A DNA stretch of 64,000 nt from Sporopachydermia quercuum (GCA_001599295.1 BCGN01000010.1:434001-498000), one strand, 5' to 3'. Positions 53,178-64,000 are shown, counted from the first letter of the stretch. Program-made: numbers and translations. Notes: a model not told the origin generated them from the letters alone.

Positions 53178-55862
53178 ATGTCGATGGAACAAGATCTAAA
53201 TCTTACCGATAGAGCTACTCAGATTCTAAGCGATGCTAATAGACTTGCAACTGAACAAAGTCACAGTTCTATTATGCCTTTGCATATCTTAGCAGCTATG
53301 GCAGAGAAACAAGATGGCTCTTCTGAGGTTTCATATCTTCAAACAGTAGTTGAAAAGGCTCATTACGATTTCACTGATTTCTCAAGAGTCATCAACAGAC
53401 ATTTAGTACGTTTACCTAGTCAAAATCCCCCACCTCCTTATGTTTCATTAGATAACACAACTGCTAAGTTAATCACCAACGCCAAGAAGATAAGAAAGAG
53501 TCAAAAAGATGAGTTCTTAGCACAGGATCATTTGTTATTAGCCTTACTTCAAGATAGTTCTATTCAAACAATATTGAAAGAAAGCAACATAAAAGCAAGT
53601 GCTTTAGAAAATGCCATTCAAGGTATTCGTGGTAATCAAAGAATTGATTCACGTTCTGCTGATACAAGCTCGAATTTTGAGTATCTTAATAAATACGCTA
53701 TCGATCTAACTGAGAAAGCAAGAAAAGGTGAATTGGACCCTGTGATTGGAAGAGATGTGGAAATAAGAAGATGTCTTCATGTGTTGGCAAGAAGAACCAA
53801 GTCTAATCCTTGTCTTATTGGTGATCCTGGTGTAGGTAAGACAAGTGTGGTTGAAGGTGTCGCTCAAAGAATTATCGACAACGATGTTCCAACAGTTTTA
53901 CAGGGTTGCATTCTGTTTGCCTTAGACGTTGGTGCCTTGAAGGCTGGTGCTAAGTATCAAGGTGAATTTGAGGAAAGATTAAAAGGTGTTTTAAAGGAAA
54001 TCGAAGACTCTGATAAGATGATCATTCTATTCATTGATGAAATTCATATGTTGATGGGTGATGGTAAATCAGATGCTGCTAATTTGCTTAAGCCAATGCT
54101 TGCTAGAGGTGCCTTACATTGTATCGGTGCAACTACTGTTGCTGAATACAGAAAATATGTTGAAAAGGATGGTGCTTTTGAAAGAAGATTCCAAAAGATT
54201 GATGTCAAGGAACCTTCCATTCAAGAAACTGTTGCTATTCTAAGAGGTTTACAGAATAAGTACGAAATCCATCATGGTGTTCGTATTTTAGATTCAGCTT
54301 TATTTACAGCTGCTCAATTAGCTTCAAGATATCTTACATACAGGAAACTACCTGATTCTGCAGTCGATTTAATTGATGAGTCTGCTGCTGCAGTTGCTGT
54401 AACAAGAGATTCAAAGCCTGAGGAGCTGGATAATTTAGAACGACAATTACAACTGATTCAAGTTGAAATCAGAGCTTTAGAGCGTGATGCTGATACTGAT
54501 AAGCATACAAAGGAAAAATTGCAACAAGCTCGTCAAAAGGAAGCCAGTATTGAAGAACAACTTAAACCTCTTAGAGAATCGTTCCAAGAAGAAAGAGCTG
54601 GCCATGAAGAATTAAACAACCTTAAGAGAAAACTTGAAGAATTGAGGGTCAAGATGCAAGATGCTGAACGTCGTAATGATATTGGAACTGCATCCGATTT
54701 GAAGTACTTTGCAATTCCTGATATTCAAAATAAAATCAATCAATTGGAACTAAGCGAAAAGGATGATTCTTTAACCCAAAACGTTGTTGATTCAGAAATC
54801 ATTGCCGAAACAGCTGCAAGACTCACTGGTATTCCTGTTTCAAAGCTAACACAAACCGAGAATGCTAAGTTGATCAACATGGAGAAAGAATTGAGCCAAC
54901 AAGTCGTTGGTCAATCAGAAGCTATCAAAGCCGTTTCCAATGCTGTGAGATTAGCTAGAGCTAATTTGGCCAATCCTAATGCTCCACCATCATTCCTATT
55001 CCTTGGGTTGTCAGGTTCAGGTAAGACAGAACTAGCAAAGAAACTAGCTGGCTTCTTATTTGCCGATGAGAAAGCTATCACCAGAATTGATTGTTCTGAA
55101 TTGTCTGAAAAGCATTCAGGTTCAAAGCTGATTGGTGCTCCTCCTGGTTATGTTGGCTACGAAGAAGGTGGTATCTTAACTGAGGCATTGATCAGAAGGC
55201 CTTATTCCGTTGTTTTATTCGATGAGGTGGAAAAAGCTTCACCTGATGTCTTGACAATCTTACTTCAAGTTCTGGATGATGGTCGTATCACAAGCTCAGC
55301 CGGTAAAGTTGTGAATTGTGCCAACTGTTTGATCATCATGACTTCGAATCTTGGTGCTGAATACATCAATAGAAGTACAGCTTCTCATATTGATAAGGTC
55401 ACACAGGATCTTGTTATGAACGCTGTGAGAGCTCACTTCAAGCCAGAATTCCTTAATCGTATTTCTTCCATGATTGTTTTCAACAGATTATCGAAGAAGG
55501 CTATCAAGAAGATTGTGGAAATCAGATTAAGGGAAATCGATGAAAGGTTAGCTGATAACAATAAAAAGATCAAGATTGAAGTCTCATCTGAAGCTATTGA
55601 ATATCTATGCAAGCATGGTTATTCAAAGGATTTGGGTGCAAGACCTTTGAACAGATTGATCCAGAATGCTATTTTGAACAAGCTGGCAGTCTTATTGTTG
55701 AGAGATCAAATTAGAGACAACGAGGTAGCCAAAGTTGTATTGAATGCATCTGGTGAGATCGAAGTGTTAGCAAATCATGAACCAAGTACAACTGATGAGC
55801 CAATGGCTGTTGATAGCTCTGATGATGATGAAGTTATGACCGATGATGAGGATTTGGATTAA
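53178..55862 (+). CDS. HSP104: Hsp104 protein disaggregase
   Basis: The 894-residue ClpB/Hsp104-type AAA+ protein is close to S. cerevisiae Hsp104 (908). The N-domain (1-150) is followed by NBD1 with Walker A GDPGVGKTS (about 214-222) and Walker B ILFIDEIHML. The coiled-coil M domain (about 408-520, PEELDNLERQLQLIQVEIRA) precedes NBD2 with Walker A GLSGSGKTELAKK (about 610-622) and Walker B VVLFDEVEKA. The GYVGYEEGG pore loop and sensor-2 GARPLNRLIQ are also present. The acidic C-terminus ends DDEDLD, as in cytosolic Hsp104, where it binds TPR co-chaperones. This and the lack of a presequence exclude mitochondrial Hsp78. CTG codons fall at conserved leucines (PEELD, NKLAV). The hexamer dissolves aggregates with Hsp70/Hsp40 and remodels prions. 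Confidence 0.97.
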   Translation: MSMEQDLNLTDRATQILSDANRLATEQSHSSIMPLHILAAMAEKQDGSSEVSYLQTVVEKAHYDFTDFSRVINRHLVRLPSQNPPPPYVSLDNTTAKLITNAKKIRKSQKDEFLAQDHLLLALLQDSSIQTILKESNIKASALENAIQGIRGNQRIDSRSADTSSNFEYLNKYAIDLTEKARKGELDPVIGRDVEIRRCLHVLARRTKSNPCLIGDPGVGKTSVVEGVAQRIIDNDVPTVLQGCILFALDVGALKAGAKYQGEFEERLKGVLKEIEDSDKMIILFIDEIHMLMGDGKSDAANLLKPMLARGALHCIGATTVAEYRKYVEKDGAFERRFQKIDVKEPSIQETVAILRGLQNKYEIHHGVRILDSALFTAAQLASRYLTYRKLPDSAVDLIDESAAAVAVTRDSKPEELDNLERQLQLIQVEIRALERDADTDKHTKEKLQQARQKEASIEEQLKPLRESFQEERAGHEELNNLKRKLEELRVKMQDAERRNDIGTASDLKYFAIPDIQNKINQLELSEKDDSLTQNVVDSEIIAETAARLTGIPVSKLTQTENAKLINMEKELSQQVVGQSEAIKAVSNAVRLARANLANPNAPPSFLFLGLSGSGKTELAKKLAGFLFADEKAITRIDCSELSEKHSGSKLIGAPPGYVGYEEGGILTEALIRRPYSVVLFDEVEKASPDVLTILLQVLDDGRITSSAGKVVNCANCLIIMTSNLGAEYINRSTASHIDKVTQDLVMNAVRAHFKPEFLNRISSMIVFNRLSKKAIKKIVEIRLREIDERLADNNKKIKIEVSSEAIEYLCKHGYSKDLGARPLNRLIQNAILNKLAVLLLRDQIRDNEVAKVVLNASGEIEVLANHEPSTTDEPMAVDSSDDDEVMTDDEDLD

Positions 55863-56121
55863 ATGGTTAAACAATAAAGGAAGATAGGTTAGAATTGATT
55901 ACTTGTATATATTAAATAGAGAAAAAGAATAATTATTATTTATCTTAGTATTAAAAATTTTATAAGTGTAAATAAATAACATTACCCGTTGAGATAGCAA
56001 TTTAGAGGATAATGGTGACAGCGCACGGTATCTATCTACAATAAACTAACATTGGAATTAAGTATAATACATTAAATCTCTACCCAAAACTTCTAATATC
56101 CTGTCATATACAATAAACCTA

Positions 56122-57247
56122 TTAACTATATGTTTCAATCAAAGTGTCTCTCAGATTGCCAGAAATGGCATCTGGCTGAGCATCATGAAGTTTGAAAATT
56201 GATTCAATAACACTTAATTCTGGTGATGTTGTATCCAATCCTGTGACAGCCAACCAATCATTAACAACCATTCCAGCACCAACAACTGATGAACCTCTAT
56301 TGATAGTTCCTGCGACCAGAGGTACTTGTAATAATGATGATAATTCTTCTTGATCTTGAACACTTGTCTGAGGATGAACTAACCCACCTTGATTGGATAA
56401 TGAACAATAACTACCAACTAAAACATTACCAGCAATTGTTTGACGAAATACTTCAACTCCTAACACATCAGCAATGATTTCTTCAGTTTCGCGTTCAATA
56501 TCAGGGTGCACTAAGGCAACATAGTCATTACAGCAAATTACATTACCTAAAGCTGATAATCGCTCTTCAACACGTTGAATCTTAACACTTTCAGGAAGAC
56601 TATTTCTTAAATGTTGTAATTCTTGATCTGTGGTTTGAGTTGGAACCAATAGCCCTCGTCGGTTACCTGCGGTCATTCTACCAATTATCCGGCTACCAGC
56701 AATTGTAGTATGCACTATAGGAATAACGTCAGCTACTTCTGCTTCAAAAGTGCTGTAGAAGTTCTCAGATCCTCCAACTGCCACCAGACAGTATGAATTA
56801 GTTAATTTCGAGAAAACTCCAATTCTGCCATGTTAGTAAAAAATGGTATTAAAAAGTTGAACTTTCAGAAATAAAAACAAAATAGTTTTATGATGTCTAA
56901 TGTTGTGCTGTGTTATGAGATAGTTGAACCAAAAGCCTGTAATATACTGAATAGGTCAACTAAGTATTAATCTCTAGAATCTCTAGTATACAACTCCTAT
57001 TTCTCTCTCGTTCAGCTGTAACTGAATTACAATCATAACTAATAAGCCTCCTATTTATTGCTCTTCAGCTTTCTTATCACCATAAATAATCGAACTAATC
57101 TTTGTTCCAGACATATAAGCTACCACTTACTCATTGGAGTTTTCAAACTAGTAAACTGTTAGAATGACTGACTATGCAAGTATAGAGAAAGAGTTAAACA
57201 ATTCTCTCAATTTCATTGTAAGTACTTACTTGAGCTCTTGTAGCCAT
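56122..57247 (-). CDS. TIF6: eIF6 / Tif6 ribosome biogenesis factor, three exons
   Basis: Exons are 57247-57230 (18 nt), 57147-57131 (17 nt) and 56824-56122. They total 738 nt and encode 245 residues, exactly the S. cerevisiae length. The tiny exons give MATRAQ and FENSNE, rebuilding MATRAQFENSNEIGVFSK against MATRTQFENSNEIGVFSK in S. cerevisiae. Donors are GTAAGT in both introns. Intron 1 (82 nt) has branch TCTAAC and intron 2 (306 nt) has TACTAAC with just 12 nt from the C of CTAAC to the final G of the acceptor. The body carries the five-fold pentein repeats: [60 protein letters not shown] and the end [13 protein letters not shown]. Tif6 keeps pre-60S subunits from joining 40S and is released by Sdo1 and Efl1. 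Confidence 0.97.
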
Positions 57248-57525
57248 TTTTACGAATCTATTTCAATACTTTTGTTAATTTCCTTAGATATGTTGCATCA
57301 ATCTAATCTCTTTGAGTACTGTATTAATACTCAGTACTACCACCAACTTTACAGTGTGAACTTCCGAAACCAACAATAGATAAAACTATAGTGAAATTGC
57401 TCAAATAGTAAACCGATTGACAAGGAATTATACAATTACTTTATTTCAAACAAGTTTCAACGAAAATTGCAGGAATAAAAGAACACAATGTGGCAAACAG
57501 CTGAATTATATGTTTGTTTAATAAA

Positions 57526-57537
57526 GAAAAAATTTTG
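57526..57537. promoter_or_regulatory. RRPE-like element upstream of TIF6
   Basis: GAAAAAATTTTG resembles the ribosomal RNA processing element (core AAAAATTTT) shared by ribosome-biogenesis genes in yeasts. No PAC partner was found nearby, and A/T-rich DNA can produce this by chance. Confidence 0.35.
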
Positions 57538-57879
57538 TTCTGTTACTTATGAATCGTGAATCGATGGGATAAATTTTCAAGGGATGGGATATGAGACAGT
57601 AAAAGGAGACCGGAGACAATAACAAGGGGAATTACTTACTCCGCTGACTGGCGAATTCTTGTTGTGCTAATTGATAGAATGGAAGAAGGAGTTTAATTCT
57701 TACAGAGAAATTTGATTATATCTTCATAGTATCTGTTCAACAGTAATAAAATGAATAGAGAGCAAACATAACAAAATATTGCTCTTTTGACGAGTATTAC
57801 AGTTCTATTTCTTTTCACTTACCTGAGTAATATCCGATATTGATTGAGATTAGGACAGATAGTTTCCGATATAATATAT

Positions 57880-57885
57880 CACGTG
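57880..57885. promoter_or_regulatory. CACGTG element
   Basis: TCACGTGAC in the TIF6/STT4 divergent promoter is a good Cbf1/Pho4-type site. The role is inferred from sequence alone. Confidence 0.4.
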
Positions 57886-58827
57886 ACTTAAATATTGAAA
57901 ATTCTATAAGCATGAAAATGGAATAAGTGCGAAATGCTTAGGAAGTGGATAGTTTTCGTCACATCTTCGATCTTCCAGAGTGTAAGTTGAACTCAATTAT
58001 TCTTTACTGCCCGAGGAAAATACAACTGTCTATAACCACTCAAGTTATGCTGAACACTTAGAACAACTCTTATAGCTCCGAGATAAGCCATGTTCTCAGA
58101 ACTTTCAGAGGAATAGAAAAAGAGGGGTGGGTATACTGAAGACTGGACTTGACTCTCTGGAAACTAATTTACTTGACAGTAATAAGAAATGAGAACTATA
58201 AACTGGATATCATATATACTAGAGTATATGGCTTACTATTTTATCCAATATTAGATAACCTATAAGTAAAGTAGAATACATTATGACAGTTATAGTATAC
58301 ATAGTAGCTAATGTCTCCTTTCATTTAGGTATTTGTTTCTTGTATTCGATATAGTCTCCGTAATGCTCTTACTATACGTTATGGGACTAATACCTCTTGA
58401 TACTTTTACACTAACTATCTTGACATTCTGCTCTGAATTTCAGATTATAATTATTAATACTGTTCTTTTGTATATTTTATTTTAATTTCAGAATAGTTCT
58501 TCATGGATACTTCAGAATGACCTTCTTTTTCACTATAGATTTTTCTTCAAAATCTTCTGACTTCATGTCTCCTCGTATGCTCTTTTTCATAATCTCCGAA
58601 ATTTGAATTCCGGAAATCTTCCTCTTTCTTAAACCCGTGCTTTCACCGATGTCACTAACCAATTGACGACTCTATCACCATTTATCACAATCTAAAAGTA
58701 TTCTATTAACGAAAGATAAATGAAACAAAAATAATTTACTTACTAAAGAGCATATTATACTGATAACTGTAGTATATTTTCATTTTGTTAGACTACGTTT
58801 CAGTATAAAGACAGATTTTCATCAACA

Positions 58828-61800
58828 ATGGATTGTTTTGGGTACGTATACTTTTACTTCATTACAGAACGAAAAATATATAATAATACAAAATGTTATA
58901 AAAAAAATGCTATTACAAGTGAAGCTATATCATTACATTCATTACTCCTTTATATCTGGTTCTATGTTCATCTGATTTTACCTGTCCTCCGTCTGCTACT
59001 GATTATTAACGAATTCCAACAGGGTGCCTCGAGGAACGATCCGCAGCGATGCTTTGTTCAGATTAGCCAAGCACGACTTCTCGTGGGACAAATCGTTGGG
59101 CTTAGGAAATAACCAAGGACTGAAGTTTCTTGATAGAGATATATTCAATGCCAAGGATGTCAGTGATAGTAGCTGTAAATTTGTTGATTCTTCAAAGGAT
59201 TTAAAGAATATCTTAGATGTCTTGCAAAATGCTCAACGAGGATCTAACGAGCTGCCGATGTCATTTGGTGAATTTCAAATTCTGGAATCCTTGTGTAAAG
59301 CTGCTCCGTATGCCATAAATGAAGAAATAGCTGTTCAATTCATCAATCAAATCAAAAGGTATATTTCTGAAGCTCCTTTCCAGAAGTTTGGTATCAGTGC
59401 AAGATTTTGGTCAGATGCTCATAGTCCTTGGTATACATTGACTAAGGTTTTGTTTACTGCTGTTGTCAAACTATCTGTGAAATTCAAATCACTGTTTTCT
59501 GTTTACGAGGAGATCTTTCATGCATTTTTACAATCCGTCAGAACCAATGTTGAGAATTTGAGTAAAGACATTGAAAGTAATGCTGACACATTGTTTCCAA
59601 TTCTTTTCTCGTTCTTAGGACTCGTAGACGTTTTGAAAGATGACAATGTTATCTACAAGTTGGAATTGTATGAACCATTGTTGGATATCTGTAAGAACCA
59701 AATGTTTTCATTGATTGATGAACTTACGAAGCCTTTCAAAAGCGTTCTGCATGATCTTGGTACAGGTATTACTATTGGTTTTGATATTAGCAATCTTGCA
59801 TCTAAAGGTGGTATCGGTACAACTAATGGCAACGAAAGCTCAGTTGAAGATTCTTTGGCAGACTCACCAACCGCTGATTATAGAGGACCTGGTGAAACTG
59901 GTAAATCCAACGGTAACTTAGTGCTGAATGACGAAAGTGTGAACGGTAATTTTATAGCTCCCACCGATCCTATCAGTACTAATCCGTTGTTTAATACTTC
60001 TATCACGAGTAACTCCAATTGGTTCAGATTCTATAANGAATATCTAGCAATGAAACAACCTTTGAGCTCTTCGTTATTAAGAATGCACCTTGCCCGAGTT
60101 GGAACTTCTCTTGCTAGAACAACGTTAGTGGGCTTGAAGCCTAATGAAAGTGTATACGATCATATTCTATCAAGCGAGCTTCCTCAGGTGAAAAAAGCCC
60201 GTTCTTTAAATCACGCTTCCGATGGTACTACAACTGCACAAGATAATGCTTCGATGGATCGCCAACTAACAAAATCGTCACATGATCATGAATCCCAGGT
60301 TTCTCTTATCAATCCTAGGGTTAAGAAAGCCCATCTCAAACGACTGAGCGATCTCATGCAGGAAGCTATTCATTCTCTAGATCATAATGGCACCTCAGGG
60401 CTTGCAGCCGTTGATGAAGCTGAATTGAGATTTCAGGCAAAAGCTCTTGCCATGGAAAGTTTCGCTATTTGTTTAGTATACAACTGTGTGGATTATGAAG
60501 TACTAGCAACGTTGATCACCAACTCATTATTAAACGTGGCTGAGTGTTTCCATAGTAAATTGGGCATTAGTATTTTCGGTCTAGGTGCTGTTGCTTGTAT
60601 TGGTGGCGACAATCAAATTGGGGAAATTGTTACCAAAGGTTTCTACGATTTGGTAGTTCAGCCGCATTTTCCTATGGAGAACATTTCCGTTATTTCAAGA
60701 TATCTTGGCTGGGGCCTCAATGGATTATCCCAGGATGCATTAGTTACTATTATCTATGCTTTGAGCAATACTCTGAATACAACAGCTACGGTAAGTTCTT
60801 TGTCTGGAGATTCGGCCAATGAAAAGTTCTGGTTGCGAGCAGGAACAATTCTGCATTCAGGGAAAGCAGGAGCCAAGCATTCTTCGCGCAATGCTGTTCA
60901 TGCTATTGTTATGCTTACAAAACATTATAATGATGATAGGATTAACACTATGACTGTTTCAATGCTTGGACAGAAAATCGTCAACGCTTCATCTCAAGTT
61001 AATGATTTAGTACTTATGGGCTTAGCTGAATTAGCTGTCACTGTTTCGAGAAAGGAATTCCTTATCATTATGAAACAAATCTCAGCTTCTGTTTGGTCTG
61101 CATTTAAATCAAATTCTAATGGCAATACCAATGTTAATAATGCCAATGAAAATGGAGAATTGTCCAAAACTAAACAAGCATATATGCTTATTAGTTCTCA
61201 GCTCAAACCTGATCATCATTTATATAAAGTCTACTTGCAAACCCTTTTGACAGAAATAGTTAACAGAGGAGATGTGCTAGTATTGGAACATCACAGATCT
61301 CATGTTGAGATTTCTGCTGTTGCGGAAGAAATCGGATTCTATTTATTGCCATTGGCTAAACTTCTTCCCGATATCTCGGAACCAAGCTTGGAAATTTCCG
61401 ATTTATCGCTAATTTCCTTATTTGCTAATACTTGGTATAACATGGTTGTACATGGATTTACTCCGGATGCTCCTACCACAGCTCGGTTCCGGTCGGAGCT
61501 TAAAATCATTGCTTACAACTCTCCACCTTTGGCATCGGAATTGTCATCAGGCAAAACGGAAACTTCATTAGATTTAAATCCCGTGTTGAAAAGAGGTTCG
61601 TCTAATCATAATATAAAAGATCTTCGGAATATTGTTGCAACTTTATTCAAAATGAATGGTCTCGAGCTTAAAGCATTATCTTATCCGAAATTAATGTTTA
61701 TCTCTTCCGCTTTGCTATTGGAAAATCTCCGGTCTTCCACAGGTAGTTCTTCGGAACCTTTCCGTTATTTCTGGGATAGAAACGTTAGAGAAAGCGAGGT

Positions 61801-64000
61801 CGGTAAATTTCTACCGGGCATTGCAATGCAAACCACCAAAAACTATTTAGCTCATGTGATGAAAGGTGGTAATACTGTTTTTGCCAGTAGGAAAGTAGCT
61901 CATCAAATGGCTCAGTTGTTGGTTTTCTCCTGTGATAGAATTCAAGCTCTACAAGAATCTGCTATGACCTGTGCTGATAAGTTTGTTAAATCTGTTCCAT
62001 GGGTTCTTTGCTATGAAGAACCATTGTTTACATTGTTGGACTTACTTACCGTATTAGGCAAAGCGTGTATCAATTCACATACTGACAGATATGATCCTCA
62101 ATGGGTATTCAAATCAGATGTTGCTGGAGTATCGTTGGTTATTTCTAACTCATTAGCGCGCAGAAAGGCAACATTAGCCGCGTTTTATAAGAAAAGCGCC
62201 CAATGGACCAAAATCGCTATTGGGAAAAGCCCTCATGATATTAAAGCTTTACTACAGCTATATACTAGCAGACAAAGAGCAGGTGAATTACATGGTGATT
62301 TAGAATTAGGTGTTTCTTTTGCTATGAGAATGGCTGGCACTGTTCCTAATAACGATCGTGAAATGCGTTCTGTGGTTCAAACTGTTACTGGAGCAGACTT
62401 AGGGGATGGTGATGTCCTTTCGGGATTCTTAGCTCAATTATCTTGGAGAAGCAGCTTTAAGAACTCCGTTTTCCGGCAAATGGTGGAAAACATGTCAGAT
62501 AATCCCGGCAGTTTTGGCCAAGCAATTGGCTCGGAATTAGCTAAACTTTCGGAAATCTCAGCTCTAATCCGAACAAAGGCTAAGTTAGATCCTACCAGAG
62601 TATCTAATTTACTATATACATTATCAGGATTTGTTATTCTAACTGCATCTAATGCAAAGGCTAAAGCTATATCACCAGCAGCGTGTGAACTGGCGAGGAA
62701 AGTGGTTTTATTGCCCTTTGCTTCATTTACAACTCCAGCAGTGAAAGATGGTATTTCCGTATGGCAAGCAATTATGTCAGAACGACACGAATTACAGGAT
62801 TTCATTCTTTCTGAGATTATCTCACATTTCCAGGACACTGTGAGGAATCAAATAGGGTTATTCTCCAGAAATTATGACCTTAGAGACACCGAGAACTGTC
62901 ATATGGAGTATGCACCTTCTGATCAAGAGTCATTAGCAATCGATGGGAGAATAGTATCCAAAGCATTGAGACCACATCATCATCTGATTCGTATGCTTGG
63001 TAGTCATTTCCAAGCGTGTGTGCATTCAAGTGATCATTTGCTCAAACTGTTTACTGGTTTACTTACCACTAGTTTACGGGGGCTTGTTTCCTCAGGATCA
63101 TATCATCCATTTGCAAGAATAGTAAGATTTGAGCTTATTCAACTCGGCCTCACTGTTCTAGCTGTTCATACGCAGCTTGGAACGCGAGTCAGAGATCAAT
63201 TAGCATGTCATATACTTGCTGCGGGACTTTCATGGTTCACCCATGCAAGACAACGATCGTACGGTGGAAATATGCTCAAGATGAAAACAGATTTAGAGGC
63301 ATTAGTTGAAGTTGGAGGGCTCGTTTCAAGGCTTGAACCTTTGGGAGTGAAATCGCGATATAAAGACCAAATTCTAAGTCAAAAGGAAGTCTTGCTTGCG
63401 TTTATTGCTGACGAGATTCTTACGTTAGAAGCATGGATCGAACCATTACAATCACGGGATAATAAACTGCAGAAAATAAGTATTGATCACGTATCAACAA
63501 GAATGGTTGATGTTTGCTGGGGAATCGATGCTAGATTAGCCACAAACTTAGTAGCTAGATATAGAAATTCAACGCTGGAACGTCATATTGTATCATTGAT
63601 TACCCGTGATCCTTTCAAAGCTGTCAATTGCCCTGGAAGTATTGAATTCTTACTTCAAAGTAATGATAGTAAAGCTATTGATGCTTTGCTCTTCTGGCAN
63701 GAAACTAATCCTTTGCAAGCCATTAATTTACTCCTACAACCATATTCTTCTAACGGTGTAGTTGTACAGTATGCTATGAGAAGTNTGGAAAGTCATGACG
63801 TAAATATAACTTTTTTTTATGTGCCTCAGATTGTTCAATGTTTACGATGTGATCCATTGGGTTATGTTGAAAGATTCATATTGGAAACAGCTAATATCTC
63901 TCAATTGTTTGCTCATCAAATCATATGGAACATCAAAGCAAATGCTTATAAAGATGAAGATGGAGAAATACCTGATCCTATTGAACCAACCTTCTCGAGA
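58828..64000 (+). CDS. STT4: Phosphatidylinositol 4-kinase Stt4, cut by window end
   Basis: The frame stays open from 59023 to the window end. A 14-nt first exon (58828-58841, ATG GAT TGT TTT GG) joins 59023 in phase, through donor GTACGT, a TTAAC branch-like site and acceptor CAACAG, to give MDCFGVPRGTIRSDALFRLA. About 1,664 residues are encoded here, and S. cerevisiae Stt4 has 1,900. The last visible part is the PIK accessory domain: VVQYAMRS, FYVPQIVQCLRCDPLGYVER, FILETANISQLFAHQIIWNI and KANAYKDEDGEIPDPIEP, all typical of Stt4/PI4KA. The helical-repeat N-terminal region is conserved over the rest. The kinase domain itself lies beyond the window. Stt4 makes plasma-membrane PI4P with Efr3 and Ypp1. 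Three N bases lie in codons. The first exon is moderately sure. Confidence 0.92.

Larger units (their letters stand above)
57248..58827. other. Divergent promoter region TIF6/STT4
   Basis: About 1.6 kb. It contains GAAAAAATTTTG (57526-57537), like the RRPE motif of ribosome-biogenesis promoters, 280 bp upstream of TIF6, and CACGTG at 57880-57885. A 71-codon frame on the plus strand at 57164-57379 is the antisense shadow of the TIF6 5' exons. I see no RNA gene. Confidence 0.5.

Noticed and set aside
53178-55862. Mitochondrial Hsp78 instead of Hsp104
   Set aside because: There is no presequence, the N-domain is full-length, and the acidic C-terminus ends DDEDLD.
57164-57379. Plus-strand 71-codon frame
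   Set aside because: It lies antisense to the tiny TIF6 exons, which are strongly supported by protein identity.
1-64000. tRNA or rRNA genes
   Set aside because: I looked for B-box-like GGTTCGA sequences on both strands (for example near 10602, 31597 and 47115). None has a matching A box and acceptor stem. No rRNA-like sequence was seen.
1-64000. CRISPR array, transposon, LTR or virus-derived element
   Set aside because: No regularly spaced repeats, long terminal repeats, transposase, integrase or reverse-transcriptase motifs were recognised.

Overview
This window is nuclear DNA of a budding yeast (Saccharomycotina). It is AT-rich and carries about 22 confidently recognised protein genes of typical yeast type: chitin synthase III, Hsp104, Ume6-type zinc cluster, Nup42, the DASH subunit Spc19, the RAVE subunit Rav2, Vps34 and Stt4. 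The gene set and intron style differ from Saccharomyces cerevisiae. At least nine genes are interrupted, with about 16 introns. Several exons are tiny (8, 14, 17 and 18 nt), and CTAAC branch sites sit only 12-21 nt before the acceptor AG. Two genes with no S. cerevisiae counterpart that I know of are present: a TRAX/translin-family protein and an archaeal-type Obg/YchF-like GTPase. CTG codons fall on conserved leucines in HSP104, so the standard code applies and the CTG-Ser clade is unlikely. I infer an earlier-diverging, intron-richer yeast lineage; the species cannot be named from this sequence alone.

Layout. 0-9 kb: a SKG6/TOS2-family membrane protein (-), a long empty stretch with a possible decayed reading frame, an orphan 414-aa protein (-), the spliced GTPase (+) and TOA1 (-). 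9-19 kb: CSC1 channel (+), ARV1 (-), a gene-poor 1.9 kb with a repeated hairpin motif, and NUP42 (+). 19-32 kb: TOP3 with three introns (-), an EST1/EBS1 protein (+), a UME6-like regulator (-) and BNA5 kynureninase (+). 32-43 kb: CHS3 (+), VPS34 with four introns (+), TRAX (-). 43-52 kb: COQ4 (-), RAV2 (+), SPC19 (-), FAR9/FAR10-type FHA protein (+), LIP2 (-), CAB5 (+). 52-64 kb: HSP104 (+) behind an extended heat-shock element, TIF6 with two tiny 5' exons (-), and the first ~1,660 codons of STT4 (+), cut by the window end.

The genes do not form operons, as expected for a yeast. Some belong to shared processes: VPS34 and STT4 make PI3P and PI4P; RAV2 serves the V-ATPase; COQ4, LIP2 and CAB5 supply mitochondrial cofactors; BNA5 feeds NAD synthesis; TOP3 acts in DNA recombination, and the EST1/EBS1 family in telomere or RNA decay.

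I saw no rRNA, tRNA, CRISPR, transposon, retroelement or viral remnant that I can support. Single N bases are scattered through the first 40 kb and the last 4 kb but are absent from about 39.75-60.03 kb. They keep reading frames intact, so they stand for substituted or ambiguous bases.
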